Below, one piece after another: positions 46,850 through 56,546 of a stretch of 64,000 bases of DNA. Within the stretch, counting starts at the first letter, position 1, and each line of letters begins with the position of its first letter. The DNA is from Bacillota bacterium (GTDB lineage: Bacteria; Bacillota; Sulfobacillia; Sulfobacillales; Sulfobacillaceae). The stretch spans positions 62,001-126,000 of the forward strand of contig JAKACZ010000007.1 of NCBI GenBank assembly GCA_021820965.1. The letters are read 5' to 3'. The notes beneath the pieces are model-generated. The model made no database searches and was not told where the DNA came from. It saw only the letters and a program-made list of their open reading frames with translations. The translations under genes and the position numbers were made by a program.

Positions 46850-47662
46850 ATGCAACCCAAACGGATTATTATGGCCGCAGTAGCCTACGCGGCTGTCATT
46901 ATCTTTGTCTTTCCCGCCATTTGGATGGTCTTAACCAGCTTTATGACGGAACGAGAGGCTTACCAATCATCACCCAATCTGTTTTTTCACCCGACGTGGG
47001 CTCAGTTTGGCTTGGCATGGAGTTCGGGATTTCCTGTGTACTTGAGCCATAGCATCTTAGCTTCCCTGATTTCAACGGCGGTAGCCGTGGTCATTGGGGT
47101 GCCGGCGGCTTTTGCGATGGTCTTTCATATGCCGGGGAAGTCGTCGCAGGGGATGTTGTTCTTCGTTTTATCCACGAGGTTTATGCCTTTCGCGGCAATT
47201 ATTGTTCCGTTGTACATCATCTTTCTTCATTTGCACATGTTGGACACGATACCAAGTCTGTTGATCGCGTATACGTCAATGAATTTGCCCCTAATTATTT
47301 GGATGGCACGGTCATACTTTATGGACTTGCCGATGGAAATTGTGGAAGCCGCCCGCATGGATGGTTGTACGCCATTTCAAACGCTTTACCGTGTAGCGTT
47401 GCCGGTATCCTCTTCTGGAATGGTCTCATCGGCCCTGTTAGCTATCATTTTTTCGTGGAATGACTTCTTCTTCGCGGTGAACCTTACGTCAACGAAATCC
47501 CCGACGCTTCCGGTGATGATGTCTTCGTTTATGACGAGTGAAGGACTGTACCTGGCGAAAGTATCAGCACTTGGCACCATGATTGCTGTTGTGCCGATTG
47601 TCTTGGGTTTATTAGCTCAGCGCCACATTGTTCGGGGGCTTACAGCTGGTGCCGTGAAATAA
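46850..47662 (+). CDS. Sugar ABC transporter permease 2
   Basis: 270 residues, ATG immediately after the stop of permease 1. MalG/UgpE type: six helices and the loop EAARMDGCTPFQTLYRVALPVS. It pairs with the previous protein to form the membrane channel. Confidence 0.93.
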   Translation: MQPKRIIMAAVAYAAVIIFVFPAIWMVLTSFMTEREAYQSSPNLFFHPTWAQFGLAWSSGFPVYLSHSILASLISTAVAVVIGVPAAFAMVFHMPGKSSQGMLFFVLSTRFMPFAAIIVPLYIIFLHLHMLDTIPSLLIAYTSMNLPLIIWMARSYFMDLPMEIVEAARMDGCTPFQTLYRVALPVSSSGMVSSALLAIIFSWNDFFFAVNLTSTKSPTLPVMMSSFMTSEGLYLAKVSALGTMIAVVPIVLGLLAQRHIVRGLTAGAVK

Positions 47663-47679
47663 CGTTGGGAGGACCATTG

Positions 47680-48666
47680 ATGGTATCGATTCTTTCACTA
47701 AATACTTCTCTAGACCGAATCTTAGTCGTACCTCAATTCGTGCCAAACACGGTCCATCGCGTCAGCGACGAAACCTGGATTGGTGGGGGAAAGGCGCTAA
47801 ATGTTTTGGCTGCGCTTAAAACTCTCGAATGTTCCGCGTCAGCTTTTGTTATGGTGGGAAATACCACGGGTGCCACCATTCAATCGCTCCTCAAAAAAAA
47901 AGGCATGGATCGCGACTGTACGTTTTTCGCGATAGAGGATTATTCGCGAATTTGTGACGTGATTGTGCAGCCCGATGCCGGAAGAGCTACCGTTATTAAT
48001 TCCCAAGGACCAGCGCTATCAGCTCAAGAGCTCGACGCGTTGGAAGTCGCCTTTCGCCATGAGTTGGCGGAGAATCGCCCGGACTATCTTGTGTTTACTG
48101 GTAGTCTACCGCTAAATGTTCCAGACGCGTTTTATGCGTCTTTGATTGGTTACGCACGCGACCTGAGCATTAAGAGCGTGGTGGACGCTACCGGCACACC
48201 GCTAGCGAGTGCGCTTCGTAAGCGACCATGGTTGGTCAAAGTGAATTTTGGTGAGTTCATGAGCGTTGCGCCGACGCTCGCGGAAGAGCTAAACATTCCC
48301 TTATCCCGCTCGGATATCTGGTATCACGCTATTACCGCCCTCTGCCTGGAGTTGGTGAAACGTGGGTCAAACGTGGTGGTTACGAATGGCCCGCAAGGGG
48401 CTGCGGCCTGGACCAGTGACGGCAGCTGGATTGCCAAGGCTGTTCCTATTGAAGTGCGCAATGCTATAGGGTCGGGAGACGCCTTTTTGGCCGGATTCTT
48501 AGCAGGATATATGGAAGAGAGGCGTTTCCGGTCGGCGTTGGCGTGGGGGCAGAGTGCCGCGTCCAGCAATGCGACCCGGGTGTTGCCTGAAATTGACGCA
48601 CGCGAGTCGATCGCTAACGTGGCGCGGCAAGCCCATATTGAAGAATTATTCGTGGAGAATTTGTGA
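47680..48666 (+). CDS. PfkB-family sugar kinase (phosphofructokinase/tagatose-6-phosphate kinase type)
   Basis: 328 residues from the ATG at 47680, with GGGAGGACC upstream. It opens with LSLNTSLDRILVVPQF as in FruK/LacC, has the substrate motif GGGKALNVLAALK, and the catalytic motif NAIGSGDAFLAGFLAGY, where GSGD replaces the usual GAGD while the Asp is kept. The FruK/LacC group phosphorylates a ketose monophosphate to the 1,6-bisphosphate, which fits the two aldolase genes downstream. Confidence 0.85.
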   Translation: MVSILSLNTSLDRILVVPQFVPNTVHRVSDETWIGGGKALNVLAALKTLECSASAFVMVGNTTGATIQSLLKKKGMDRDCTFFAIEDYSRICDVIVQPDAGRATVINSQGPALSAQELDALEVAFRHELAENRPDYLVFTGSLPLNVPDAFYASLIGYARDLSIKSVVDATGTPLASALRKRPWLVKVNFGEFMSVAPTLAEELNIPLSRSDIWYHAITALCLELVKRGSNVVVTNGPQGAAAWTSDGSWIAKAVPIEVRNAIGSGDAFLAGFLAGYMEERRFRSALAWGQSAASSNATRVLPEIDARESIANVARQAHIEELFVENL

Positions 48667-50075
48667 TGGACATCTATGTGGGATTGGACATAGGAACGAC
48701 TCATGTTAAGAGCTTGTTGCTCTATGATGATGGGTCAGTGGCGGGGCAGGCGTCCGTCCGTACACCGGTCTCCATCGACGCATACGGCGAAGTGCATCGG
48801 CCGGAACTTTTAATTGAGGCGTGTCAAACGGTCGTGAAACGGGTTCTGTCATCACTACCTGCGTCTGAGGTCAAGATAAAGGCTATCTCCGTCGCTAGCA
48901 TAGGCGAGGAAGGGTTTTGGGTGAATCGGCAAGGCCAACCCATGTATCCAGCTATCGTATGGTACGAGCAGCGACGCAGCGCTTCGATCCAGCGTTGGAT
49001 GGAGGACCACCCAAACGCGCCAGAAGTTGTCGGACTGCCGCTAAAACCGAGTTACTCACTTTTCAAGTGGCTCTGGATGCGCGACCAGCTTCCCGAGTTG
49101 TGGCACGAGGCTGACCAATGGCTCTCCGTCAGTGATTACATCGCTTATAAGCTGTCTGGCAATCGGGCCTTGAGCTTTTCTCAGGCTTCCCGAACCTACG
49201 CGTTTAATCCCTGGGCGAGGCGACTCATTGATGAGTGGCTCGATGATGTTCTGCCTCGCGGATCGGAATCTCTCCCACCATGTGTGTCCACGGGTTCGGT
49301 TATTGGCGAAACTTTACCCGGTCTGGTTGATGACTGGGGTCTACCACGGGGTGTTGCAGTGGTTGTGGGAGGACACGATCATCCGATCGGGGCGATTGGC
49401 GCAGGCGTCACAGAAGAGTCACATGTTCTCGATTCCATGGGAACCGCCGAACTTTTGTATCGTCCTGTTGGTGAGTTCGCCCACGGTGCATTTGATCGGT
49501 CGTTTGAGTACGGCTACACCGGATTTCCTTCTGGACCCTGCTACATTGGCGCAGGGACTTACACGGGAATGACTCTCAACACGCTCAGGCGTCTGTTTAG
49601 CGGCCACGTCGAAGAGGGCCTGCCAACCAGGTCGCACAAAGGGTCGGTATATGTGGTTCCGAATCGGTTGGGCTCCGCACCATCATTTGATGTGAGAAAT
49701 GTGACTCCGGCAACCGAGTTCTCCGCCATCTGGGCTGCCGCCCTTCGTGCGAGTGCCTTCGTTGTTCGATGGGCGCTGTCCCACATGCCCGTCCCCGCTC
49801 ATGATGCGACGGTGGTCGTGATCGGAGGCGCGGCGTCCGAGGAGGCGCTTCAGGTGAAGGCCACCGTTTTAGGACGATCGATTTACGTATTACACGACGT
49901 GGAAGCTGTGGCCCTTGGCGCCGCGGCTACAGCGCGGTCGGGCGTGACAACCGATCCAATGGTGAAATCCCCACCTGCAAGAGCGATTGAGCCGCAGCTG
50001 TCACGCTTGGGTGAGTTTGAGGAGGAATATGAGCAGTTTTGCGAAGCATGGGTTGAAGACATCACGGGGAGGTAG
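48666..50075 (+). CDS. FGGY-family carbohydrate kinase 1
   Basis: 469 residues from the ATG at 48666. Phosphate-binding GLDIGTTHVKSLLLYDDG, actin-fold second half with GGHDHPIGAIGAG, LDSMGTAELLYR and VVIGGAASEEALQVK. The closest well-known relatives by layout are kinases for ketoses or polyols; the substrate is not set by sequence. Together with the PfkB kinase it could add the first phosphate to a ketose. Confidence 0.88.
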   Translation: MDIYVGLDIGTTHVKSLLLYDDGSVAGQASVRTPVSIDAYGEVHRPELLIEACQTVVKRVLSSLPASEVKIKAISVASIGEEGFWVNRQGQPMYPAIVWYEQRRSASIQRWMEDHPNAPEVVGLPLKPSYSLFKWLWMRDQLPELWHEADQWLSVSDYIAYKLSGNRALSFSQASRTYAFNPWARRLIDEWLDDVLPRGSESLPPCVSTGSVIGETLPGLVDDWGLPRGVAVVVGGHDHPIGAIGAGVTEESHVLDSMGTAELLYRPVGEFAHGAFDRSFEYGYTGFPSGPCYIGAGTYTGMTLNTLRRLFSGHVEEGLPTRSHKGSVYVVPNRLGSAPSFDVRNVTPATEFSAIWAAALRASAFVVRWALSHMPVPAHDATVVVIGGAASEEALQVKATVLGRSIYVLHDVEAVALGAAATARSGVTTDPMVKSPPARAIEPQLSRLGEFEEEYEQFCEAWVEDITGR

Positions 50076-50079
50076 TGCA

Positions 50080-51123
50080 ATGATCAATACATCGTGGGTT
50101 TTGAGCGGCACGGAAGAGTTTCGGCTAGAGAGCGCAGCCATGGACCCTGTACCTAAGGGGTGGGTGCGAATTCGTACGGCCTATTGTGGTATCTGTGGGT
50201 CCGATCTGCATTCGTATCGCGGTCGTCATCCGATGGTACGACCTCCCATTGTCCTTGGGCATGAGTTTAGCGGGGTGGTTGTAGAAATCGGAGAAGGCTG
50301 TTCCCCTGCGTTGGTGGGACAGAAAGTAGTGGCAAGCCCGTCCATTCCGTGCGGACAATGTTATCAATGCACGCACGACCAGGAACATATCTGCGAGAAC
50401 CTGATGGTGATCGGGAATATTGGGGTTCCGGGAGCGCTGGCTGAGTATATGGATGTTCCCTTCAACCGCGTATTGGAGATTCCGGATTCGCTGTCCTTAT
50501 CGAGCGCGGCTCTCGTGGAGCCCACGGCTGTGGCCGTTCACGCGCTGAGGAAGGTACGTGTGGATGGGGGAGTCGTGGTTATTGGTGCGGGCCCCATCGG
50601 CCTTCTCACCTCTCTCGTAGCGAAAGCGCAGGGAATTCATCCCGTAAGCATCGTCGATGTTCGTCTTGACAGACTGAACGTTGCGCGGCAGATGGGCTTT
50701 AATCATGTATATGACTCGCGGGAATCCGGTGTGATAGAGGAGATTCGTCGAGTATATCCTGACGGTCCAGGAGCGGTGTTCGACTGTGTCGCCATATCCG
50801 ATACCTTGAATATGGCTCTCCGGGTGGCCCGTAAGGGAAGCTCGATTATTCTTGAAGGCGTTCCAGAGGGACCGCTAACATTGGACGCCGTATACATTCA
50901 GGATCGAGAGCTGCGCATCATTGGAACTTTGATGTATCAGATACCAGACTTTCAAGAGGCGGTACGGCTTATTCACGATAAGGCGATTCCCGTCAACGAA
51001 CTCATAACACGGCACGTTCCTTTTCAAGACGTACCACAGACATTTCAGCAACTTAGTGTCGGCAAGTCCCAAGACGTCAAGGTTTTGGTGGCTATATTGC
51101 CGGAGTCGGGGGGTGCACGATGA
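50080..51123 (+). CDS. Zinc-dependent sugar/polyol dehydrogenase 1 (MDR superfamily)
   Basis: 347 residues from the ATG at 50080 with GGGGAGGT upstream. Catalytic zinc region YCGICGSDLHSYRG and GHEFSGVV; structural zinc cluster CGQCYQCTHDQEHIC; Rossmann motif VIGAGPIGLL. Sorbitol/threonine dehydrogenase type. Oxidises an alcohol group of a polyol or sugar acid with NAD(P)+. Confidence 0.9.
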   Translation: MINTSWVLSGTEEFRLESAAMDPVPKGWVRIRTAYCGICGSDLHSYRGRHPMVRPPIVLGHEFSGVVVEIGEGCSPALVGQKVVASPSIPCGQCYQCTHDQEHICENLMVIGNIGVPGALAEYMDVPFNRVLEIPDSLSLSSAALVEPTAVAVHALRKVRVDGGVVVIGAGPIGLLTSLVAKAQGIHPVSIVDVRLDRLNVARQMGFNHVYDSRESGVIEEIRRVYPDGPGAVFDCVAISDTLNMALRVARKGSSIILEGVPEGPLTLDAVYIQDRELRIIGTLMYQIPDFQEAVRLIHDKAIPVNELITRHVPFQDVPQTFQQLSVGKSQDVKVLVAILPESGGAR

Positions 51124-52127
51124 AGGCTGCTGTGACGCATGACAACGGACGAAGCGAGGTTGTCGATCGAGCGATTCCCGAAGTGTCTGAAGAAGGTTTG
51201 GTGAGGATTCGTCTCGTCGCAACGGGAATCTGTGGGACCGACCGTCACATTGTCCACGGCGATTATCCTGCGGACCTTCCGCGGGTGCTGGGTCACGAAA
51301 TCGTGGGGAGGGTGGATTCTCTTCCCAATGGATCCAACCTCGGCCTAGCCGTTGGCGTGCCGGTCGTTGTCGATCCCAATATTCCCTGTCACGCGTGCGT
51401 ATATTGCCGAGTCGGAAAAGTGCATTTGTGTACCCGACGTCGGGCCATTGGCATCGACTGGGATGGCGGATTCCAAGAATATGCCGTCGTTCCGTCAAGT
51501 CAAGTTTACCGACTAAATGAAGACATTCCAATCGAAGTGGGGGTGTTGGCCGAGCCCCTGTCGTGTTGTATACACGGTCTTGATCAGTTGCAGACCGCAC
51601 CGAACGACCACGTAGCCATCGTGGGCATGGGGAGCATCGGTGTCATGATGGCACGGCTTCTTCAGATGTATGGGATACGAGATGTGACTGCCTTTGAGGT
51701 TAATGAAAACCGGCGAGCAGCGGCTAGGGACATGGGCATCAATACCGCGGAATGGGATCCGGCGCGAGCTGAAGCGGATTATGCTGAGAGATTCGACGCC
51801 GTCATTGACGCTGTAGGTTCCGGTCGGGTCGTTCAGTGGGCCGAAACGGCATTGCGGCGATCAGGCAGAATCTTGGTGTTCGGAGTCGCGCATCCAGAGG
51901 ACCAGGCCGCCATCCATCCATATACCCTCTACGCTAAGGAATTAACGATCATGTCGGCTAATACCAACCCGTTTACCATGAGTCGGGCTGTGAGCGTAGT
52001 GAACACACAGTACCGTGATCTGTTGCCGCTCTTAACTGATCCCGTGGGCTTGGATGGGATTCCAGAGGCGCTTGAACGACCGCCGAAAGGCTTTAAGACA
52101 TTTCTGACTCTAGAGGAGGGCCGGTAA
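51120..52127 (+). CDS. Zinc-dependent sugar/polyol dehydrogenase 2
   Basis: 335 residues, ATGA overlap with dehydrogenase 1. Catalytic site GICGTDRHIVHGDYP and GHEIVG; structural zinc CHACVYCRVGKVHLC; cofactor site VGMGSIGVMMARLL. Distinct from its neighbours in length and active-site context, so probably a different step or substrate. Confidence 0.9.
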   Translation: MKAAVTHDNGRSEVVDRAIPEVSEEGLVRIRLVATGICGTDRHIVHGDYPADLPRVLGHEIVGRVDSLPNGSNLGLAVGVPVVVDPNIPCHACVYCRVGKVHLCTRRRAIGIDWDGGFQEYAVVPSSQVYRLNEDIPIEVGVLAEPLSCCIHGLDQLQTAPNDHVAIVGMGSIGVMMARLLQMYGIRDVTAFEVNENRRAAARDMGINTAEWDPARAEADYAERFDAVIDAVGSGRVVQWAETALRRSGRILVFGVAHPEDQAAIHPYTLYAKELTIMSANTNPFTMSRAVSVVNTQYRDLLPLLTDPVGLDGIPEALERPPKGFKTFLTLEEGR

Positions 52128-52128
52128 G

Positions 52129-53160
52129 ATGAACGCGATGAAAGCAGTTGTCGTGCATGAGCCGCGACGCGCTACGGTAGAAAGTGTTCCACGCCCAGAT
52201 CCGGGACCAGATGAAGTGATCGTCCAAGTGGGCGCGTGTGGACTGTGTGGCACCGATCTGAAAATCTTTGAGGGCGAATACCTTTCTCCCTATCCGCTGA
52301 TTCCTGGCCATGAATTTTCCGGCACGGTGGTGGACTTAGGCCGTAACGTGGACCGCTCCTGGTTAGGCCAACACGTTGGGGTGGATCCTACGTTGGCCTG
52401 CGGACATTGTGAGTACTGCCGGGATGCCGCCTTTAATCACTGTCGTGCATGGGGTGCCTTAGGGGATACGACGGATGGAGGCTTCACAGAATTTGTTCGA
52501 GTTCCTGCGGCTAACGTGTATCAGATGCCTGATGCGTTTTCCTTTAATGAAGGAGCTTTAGTAGAGCCCGTGGCCTGCGCCACGTGGGCCATTGAGCGGT
52601 TGCGAATACGTATAGGTGGCCGTGTGTTGTTGTTCGGGGCAGGACCCATGGGGCTAATTTTACTAGAATTGTTACGCAACGCAGGGATGCAAGATGCGGT
52701 ATTAATCGACCGTAGCGCTCAACGTTTAGATTTAGCTCGGGGAATTGCCAAAGCGGATTTTGTTCGGGCCGACGATGCCGCTTTAACGAACCTGAAGCAA
52801 ACTTACCCTGATGGATTTGATTTGGTTGTGGATGCGACCGGGAATCCGGACGTCTTGGACGTGGCCTTGCCATGGGTGAAAAAAAACGGGCAACTGCTGT
52901 TATTTGGGGTGGCTCCGATCGGCGCTAAAGCGCACGTCGAACCGTATTTAATCTACCACAACGAAGTGACGATTGTGAGTTCGATGGCGATCAATCATAG
53001 CTACGGTCGTGCGATGAGCTTAAGCCAACAGATACAGGGGTCCCTCCAAAGGCTCGTGACGCATCAATTGCCCCTGACCAAGTATTTGGAAGCCATATCC
53101 CTGATCCAGTCAGGAAGGGCGTTGAAGGTGCAATTGGTGCCTAATGGGGCGAAGGAGTAG
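52129..53160 (+). CDS. Zinc-dependent sugar/polyol dehydrogenase 3
   Basis: 343 residues, ATG after GAGGAGGGCC (a second ATG three codons on is possible). Catalytic site GACGLCGTDLKIFEGEY and GHEFSGTV; structural zinc CGHCEYCRDAAFNHC; cofactor site FGAGPMGLILLELL. Polyol dehydrogenase type. Third of three tandem paralogues. Confidence 0.9.
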   Translation: MNAMKAVVVHEPRRATVESVPRPDPGPDEVIVQVGACGLCGTDLKIFEGEYLSPYPLIPGHEFSGTVVDLGRNVDRSWLGQHVGVDPTLACGHCEYCRDAAFNHCRAWGALGDTTDGGFTEFVRVPAANVYQMPDAFSFNEGALVEPVACATWAIERLRIRIGGRVLLFGAGPMGLILLELLRNAGMQDAVLIDRSAQRLDLARGIAKADFVRADDAALTNLKQTYPDGFDLVVDATGNPDVLDVALPWVKKNGQLLLFGVAPIGAKAHVEPYLIYHNEVTIVSSMAINHSYGRAMSLSQQIQGSLQRLVTHQLPLTKYLEAISLIQSGRALKVQLVPNGAKE

Positions 53161-53163
53161 CGG

Positions 53164-53952
53164 ATGCGGGGCAAATCATGGCGTTTGAGCCGGATATTTG
53201 GGCCCGACCATCGTGCGGTCATTCTCCCAATTGACCATGGGTTGGCGTTAGGGGATGTTCCGGGACTCGAGGATCCGCGGGCGGTATTATGGGAGTTTCT
53301 GGCCGGACCGGTAGACGGGGTCCTGCTGTCCATAGGCCTCGACGGCATCGTCAGTGATTTACTCTCTGGCAGGACTGCCCCCAGTCGTCTGATGACGGCG
53401 GATACGTTTTTTGATCGAGAGGATGGAACGATTGCCTATGAGGTGTTGGCATCGCCCGAGGACGCGGTACGGTGGGGATTTGACGCCATCAAAGTCATTA
53501 TGCTCTGGGATCAGCCTGCCGATATCCGGATGCATATGACGCAAGAAATCAGCCGACTCATTAAATTGGCCTCCACATGGGAAATACCCGTAATGGTGGA
53601 GCCCACCACGAGACGTGCGCCATCGTCCGATTCTATGCTGTCAGACGCCGTTCGCATTGCTGTAGAACTTGGAGCAGACGTTCTCAAAGTGCCGGTTCCC
53701 CAAGAGTCCCAATTGTTGGGCGAATGGGTTCGACGATATGCTCTTCCTGTTTTGGTTTTGGGCGGTGGTACGATTCCCTCTTTTGAGGCCACGCTCACCC
53801 AAGCGGAATTAGCACTAAACATGGGCGCTTCGGGTTTGGTCATGGGCCGTGCCGTGTGGCATCGACCCCGTGACGAAGGCCCGCGCCTGTTACAGCGTCT
53901 GTGGTCGTTAGTCCATGGGGGGGTAACCCCTGCTTCTATGGAAAAGAACTGA
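53164..53952 (+). CDS. Class I (DeoC/FbaB/LacD-type) aldolase
   Basis: 262 residues, ATG three bases after dehydrogenase 3. TIM barrel with AVILPIDHGLALGD, AIKVIMLWDQP, PVMVEP and the Schiff-base lysine region GADVLKVPVP, then LVLGGGTIPSFEA and GASGLVMGRAVW for phosphate binding. Cleaves a ketose phosphate or bisphosphate to dihydroxyacetone phosphate and an aldehyde. Confidence 0.85.
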   Translation: MRGKSWRLSRIFGPDHRAVILPIDHGLALGDVPGLEDPRAVLWEFLAGPVDGVLLSIGLDGIVSDLLSGRTAPSRLMTADTFFDREDGTIAYEVLASPEDAVRWGFDAIKVIMLWDQPADIRMHMTQEISRLIKLASTWEIPVMVEPTTRRAPSSDSMLSDAVRIAVELGADVLKVPVPQESQLLGEWVRRYALPVLVLGGGTIPSFEATLTQAELALNMGASGLVMGRAVWHRPRDEGPRLLQRLWSLVHGGVTPASMEKN

Positions 53953-53966
53953 TAGGAGGGATTGAA

Positions 53967-54797
53967 ATGCCTCTCATCAACCCAATGAAACTTCTCCAAG
54001 CCGCACACGAAAAGGCGTGTGCGGTTGGCGCGTTCAACGTGGACTCGTTGGACATGGCGTGGGGCGTTCTTGCCGGTGCGGAAGCGATTTCGGCTCCCGT
54101 GATGCTTCAGGTAACGCGCGACACCCTAGACATTTGGGGGTGGGACCGTCTTGCATCCGTGTTGGTTAATGCTGCTCGTACGGCTTCTGTCGAGGTTGGG
54201 CTTCACCTCGACCATTGCTCCGATATAGCCAGTATTCGGCGAGCCGTAGACGTGGGGTTTACGTCAATCATGTATGACGGTTCGGTTTTATCGCTTGAGG
54301 AGAATACATCGAACACATGCGAAGTAATGAATTTGCTCCGTCATTCGGATGTTATGGTTGAAGCCGAACTCGGCCACGTAGCGCGAGTCGGTGAACCGTC
54401 CAGCTGGGAGGCCGTGACCAATCCTCAGGACGCGTTCCAGTTTAGCATCGAGACGGAAGTTCATGCATTAGCGGTAGCTATTGGTACCTACCACGGTCAG
54501 CCGGCAGATCAGCAAGGTATTCGCTACGATGTACTTCGAGCCATTCGGAAGAATAGCAGATGCCCGTTAGTGCTCCATGGGTCAAGCGGAGTTTCGGACT
54601 CAGTGCTTCGAACATTGGCTTCTGAGGGAATCAGCAAGGTCAACATTGGTACGGAACTGCGGGTGATCTGGTGGAAAGCCTTGGAGGCCCATCGGGGCAG
54701 TAAACCGCGCGAGGCTTTAGCTTCTGCGAGAGATGCTATTGCAAATTATGTCACGGTTAAGCTTCAGGTCTTAGGTTCTGACAAGATTATGGGGTAA
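53967..54797 (+). CDS. Class II ketose-bisphosphate aldolase
   Basis: 276 residues from the ATG at 53967 with TAGGAGGG upstream. Zinc ligands in HLDHCSD, Glu in VEAELGHVARVG, LVLHGSSGVSD and the phosphate loop KVNIGTELR. Fructose- or tagatose-bisphosphate aldolase type (FbaA/GatY/KbaY). Having a class I and a class II aldolase side by side suggests two substrates of opposite stereochemistry. Confidence 0.9.
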   Translation: MPLINPMKLLQAAHEKACAVGAFNVDSLDMAWGVLAGAEAISAPVMLQVTRDTLDIWGWDRLASVLVNAARTASVEVGLHLDHCSDIASIRRAVDVGFTSIMYDGSVLSLEENTSNTCEVMNLLRHSDVMVEAELGHVARVGEPSSWEAVTNPQDAFQFSIETEVHALAVAIGTYHGQPADQQGIRYDVLRAIRKNSRCPLVLHGSSGVSDSVLRTLASEGISKVNIGTELRVIWWKALEAHRGSKPREALASARDAIANYVTVKLQVLGSDKIMG

Positions 54798-54815
54798 CGA
54801 GAGGATGGTACCATC

Positions 54816-56285
54816 ATGGGGTGCTATATGGGGATTGACGTGGGGACGGGTGCGCTAAAGGCCGTCATTATCGATGAAACTGGAGAAGTCTGCTGGTCGC
54901 ACCAAGTTTCCTATGATACGGACGCCCCGATGCCTGGACGGGCGGAACAACATCCAGAGTTATGGCTCAAAGCCTATGATGAAGCCCTCTATGCTGCGTC
55001 GAAATATTCCCGTATTGGTGATGTTCGGTCAATCGGTTTTACCGGTCAAATGCACACGACGGTTGTCACGAGTAGAACCCTTCATGCTCTTCGTCCAGCC
55101 ATTCTCTGGTCCGACACCCGTGCGAGCGACTATGGAACAGAGTTACGCCAAACCTATGGTGATCGGTACCTCCGACGATTGACAGGCAATCTCCCCTTGA
55201 GCAATTTTTCCCTGCTTCGATTGTTATGGATTCGGGATCACGAACCGGATATATATCGTCAAATTGAGGCGGTGGCCGTGGCGAAAGATTGGCTTCGCGA
55301 TGTGGTCACCGGGACTCGTTTTGCGGACGTAACTGACGCGTCGGGCACGTTTCTCTTTGACGTCCCCCACCGTCAATGGAGTGGATTCTGGATGCAGGAG
55401 ATGGACATTCCGACGTACTGGTGGGGCGCAAGCGTGGAATCGGCCACGATTGTAGGTGCGTTGTGTCGAGCTCCGAACGAGATGCAAGGCCTCCCAGTCG
55501 CGGCCGGGGCGGGCGACCAGGAGGCGAGTTCGGTGGGGACCAAATTGAGTCTTGACGGAGATCAGATTGGGGTTTCTCTGGGTACTTCTGGCGTGGTCTT
55601 TTGGCCCCGGGATACTCCTCAGCCGGCGGATCATCCGTCGATTCACATGTTCTGTTATGCTGACCCAAACTATTGGCATTGGATGGGTGTGACACAATCG
55701 GCTGCGTTGTCTTTGCAATGGTATCATGAGACTTTTTTTCCTGGGGTTCCACTGGCAACCATGTTGCGGGATGCGGAATCGTCCCCTGTTGGTGCGCGTG
55801 GACTACAGTTTTTCCCCTATTTAAACGGGGAAAGGGCCCCACTAAATAATCCGAAGGCCCAGGGCACATTTATGGGAATACGTAGCGATCTTGGGCGGTC
55901 AGATATGCTTCGGGCGGTGCTGGAAGGCGTGGTATATAGTTTAGCCCATGCTTGGCGGATGATGAGTACGCCAGACGCGAGCCGAGTGCACGAGATCGTA
56001 GCGACCGGGGGTGGGGCCCAAAGCACCGTCTGGATACAGATGATAGCGGATGTGTTTCAACTACCCGTCCGCGTCGTAAACGATCCTGGGGCGGCAGTTG
56101 GAGCGGCCCTTTTGGGTGCCCAAGCCATAGGGGAACCATGCTTGCCTGTGTCGACGTCGCATCCCAGTGCGCAGATTTTTATCGATCCTCACGCGCAGTC
56201 TCACTATCCTGACCTAGCGGACAATTACATGAGTTGGGCCCAAGCGCTAGATAAGCTTTGGCGCAGCAACCCTGGAACGCTTTAG
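54816..56285 (+). CDS. FGGY-family kinase 2, xylulokinase-like
   Basis: 489 residues, ATG after GAGAGGA. GIDVGTGALKAVIIDETG, GFTGQMHTTV (the xylulokinase substrate motif), LWSDTRASDYG, GAGDQEASSVG, GVSLGTSGVVF and ATGGGAQSTVWIQMIADVFQLPV are all as in XylB. Likely phosphorylates D-xylulose or a similar ketopentose. Last gene of the operon. Confidence 0.88.
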   Translation: MGCYMGIDVGTGALKAVIIDETGEVCWSHQVSYDTDAPMPGRAEQHPELWLKAYDEALYAASKYSRIGDVRSIGFTGQMHTTVVTSRTLHALRPAILWSDTRASDYGTELRQTYGDRYLRRLTGNLPLSNFSLLRLLWIRDHEPDIYRQIEAVAVAKDWLRDVVTGTRFADVTDASGTFLFDVPHRQWSGFWMQEMDIPTYWWGASVESATIVGALCRAPNEMQGLPVAAGAGDQEASSVGTKLSLDGDQIGVSLGTSGVVFWPRDTPQPADHPSIHMFCYADPNYWHWMGVTQSAALSLQWYHETFFPGVPLATMLRDAESSPVGARGLQFFPYLNGERAPLNNPKAQGTFMGIRSDLGRSDMLRAVLEGVVYSLAHAWRMMSTPDASRVHEIVATGGGAQSTVWIQMIADVFQLPVRVVNDPGAAVGAALLGAQAIGEPCLPVSTSHPSAQIFIDPHAQSHYPDLADNYMSWAQALDKLWRSNPGTL

Positions 56286-56546
56286 GAGGTCGGGCGTCCC
56301 CAACAGAGTGCGGAGCCAAAACATAATATGGATGGTAGCCATACCGACAGACGACTCTCGCGGCAACTCATCGGGGATGATGGTCATGCAGATGCCAAAT
56401 GGGTGTGGCTCTTCTGGAGGGAAGCCATGACGAAACATACTTTGGTATACATGAAAAATCCGGGGATTTATTGCGCGACGCAATGTCGGTTTGGGTCGTG
56501 CAGTAACGGTGCGAACGATCCCGGTCTCCAAAAAAAAGGTCTATAG

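Noticed and set aside
56328..56546. 72-residue plus-strand frame between the kinase and the IS3 remnant
   Set aside because: Weak ribosome spacing, odd composition and no recognisable features; left unannotated.
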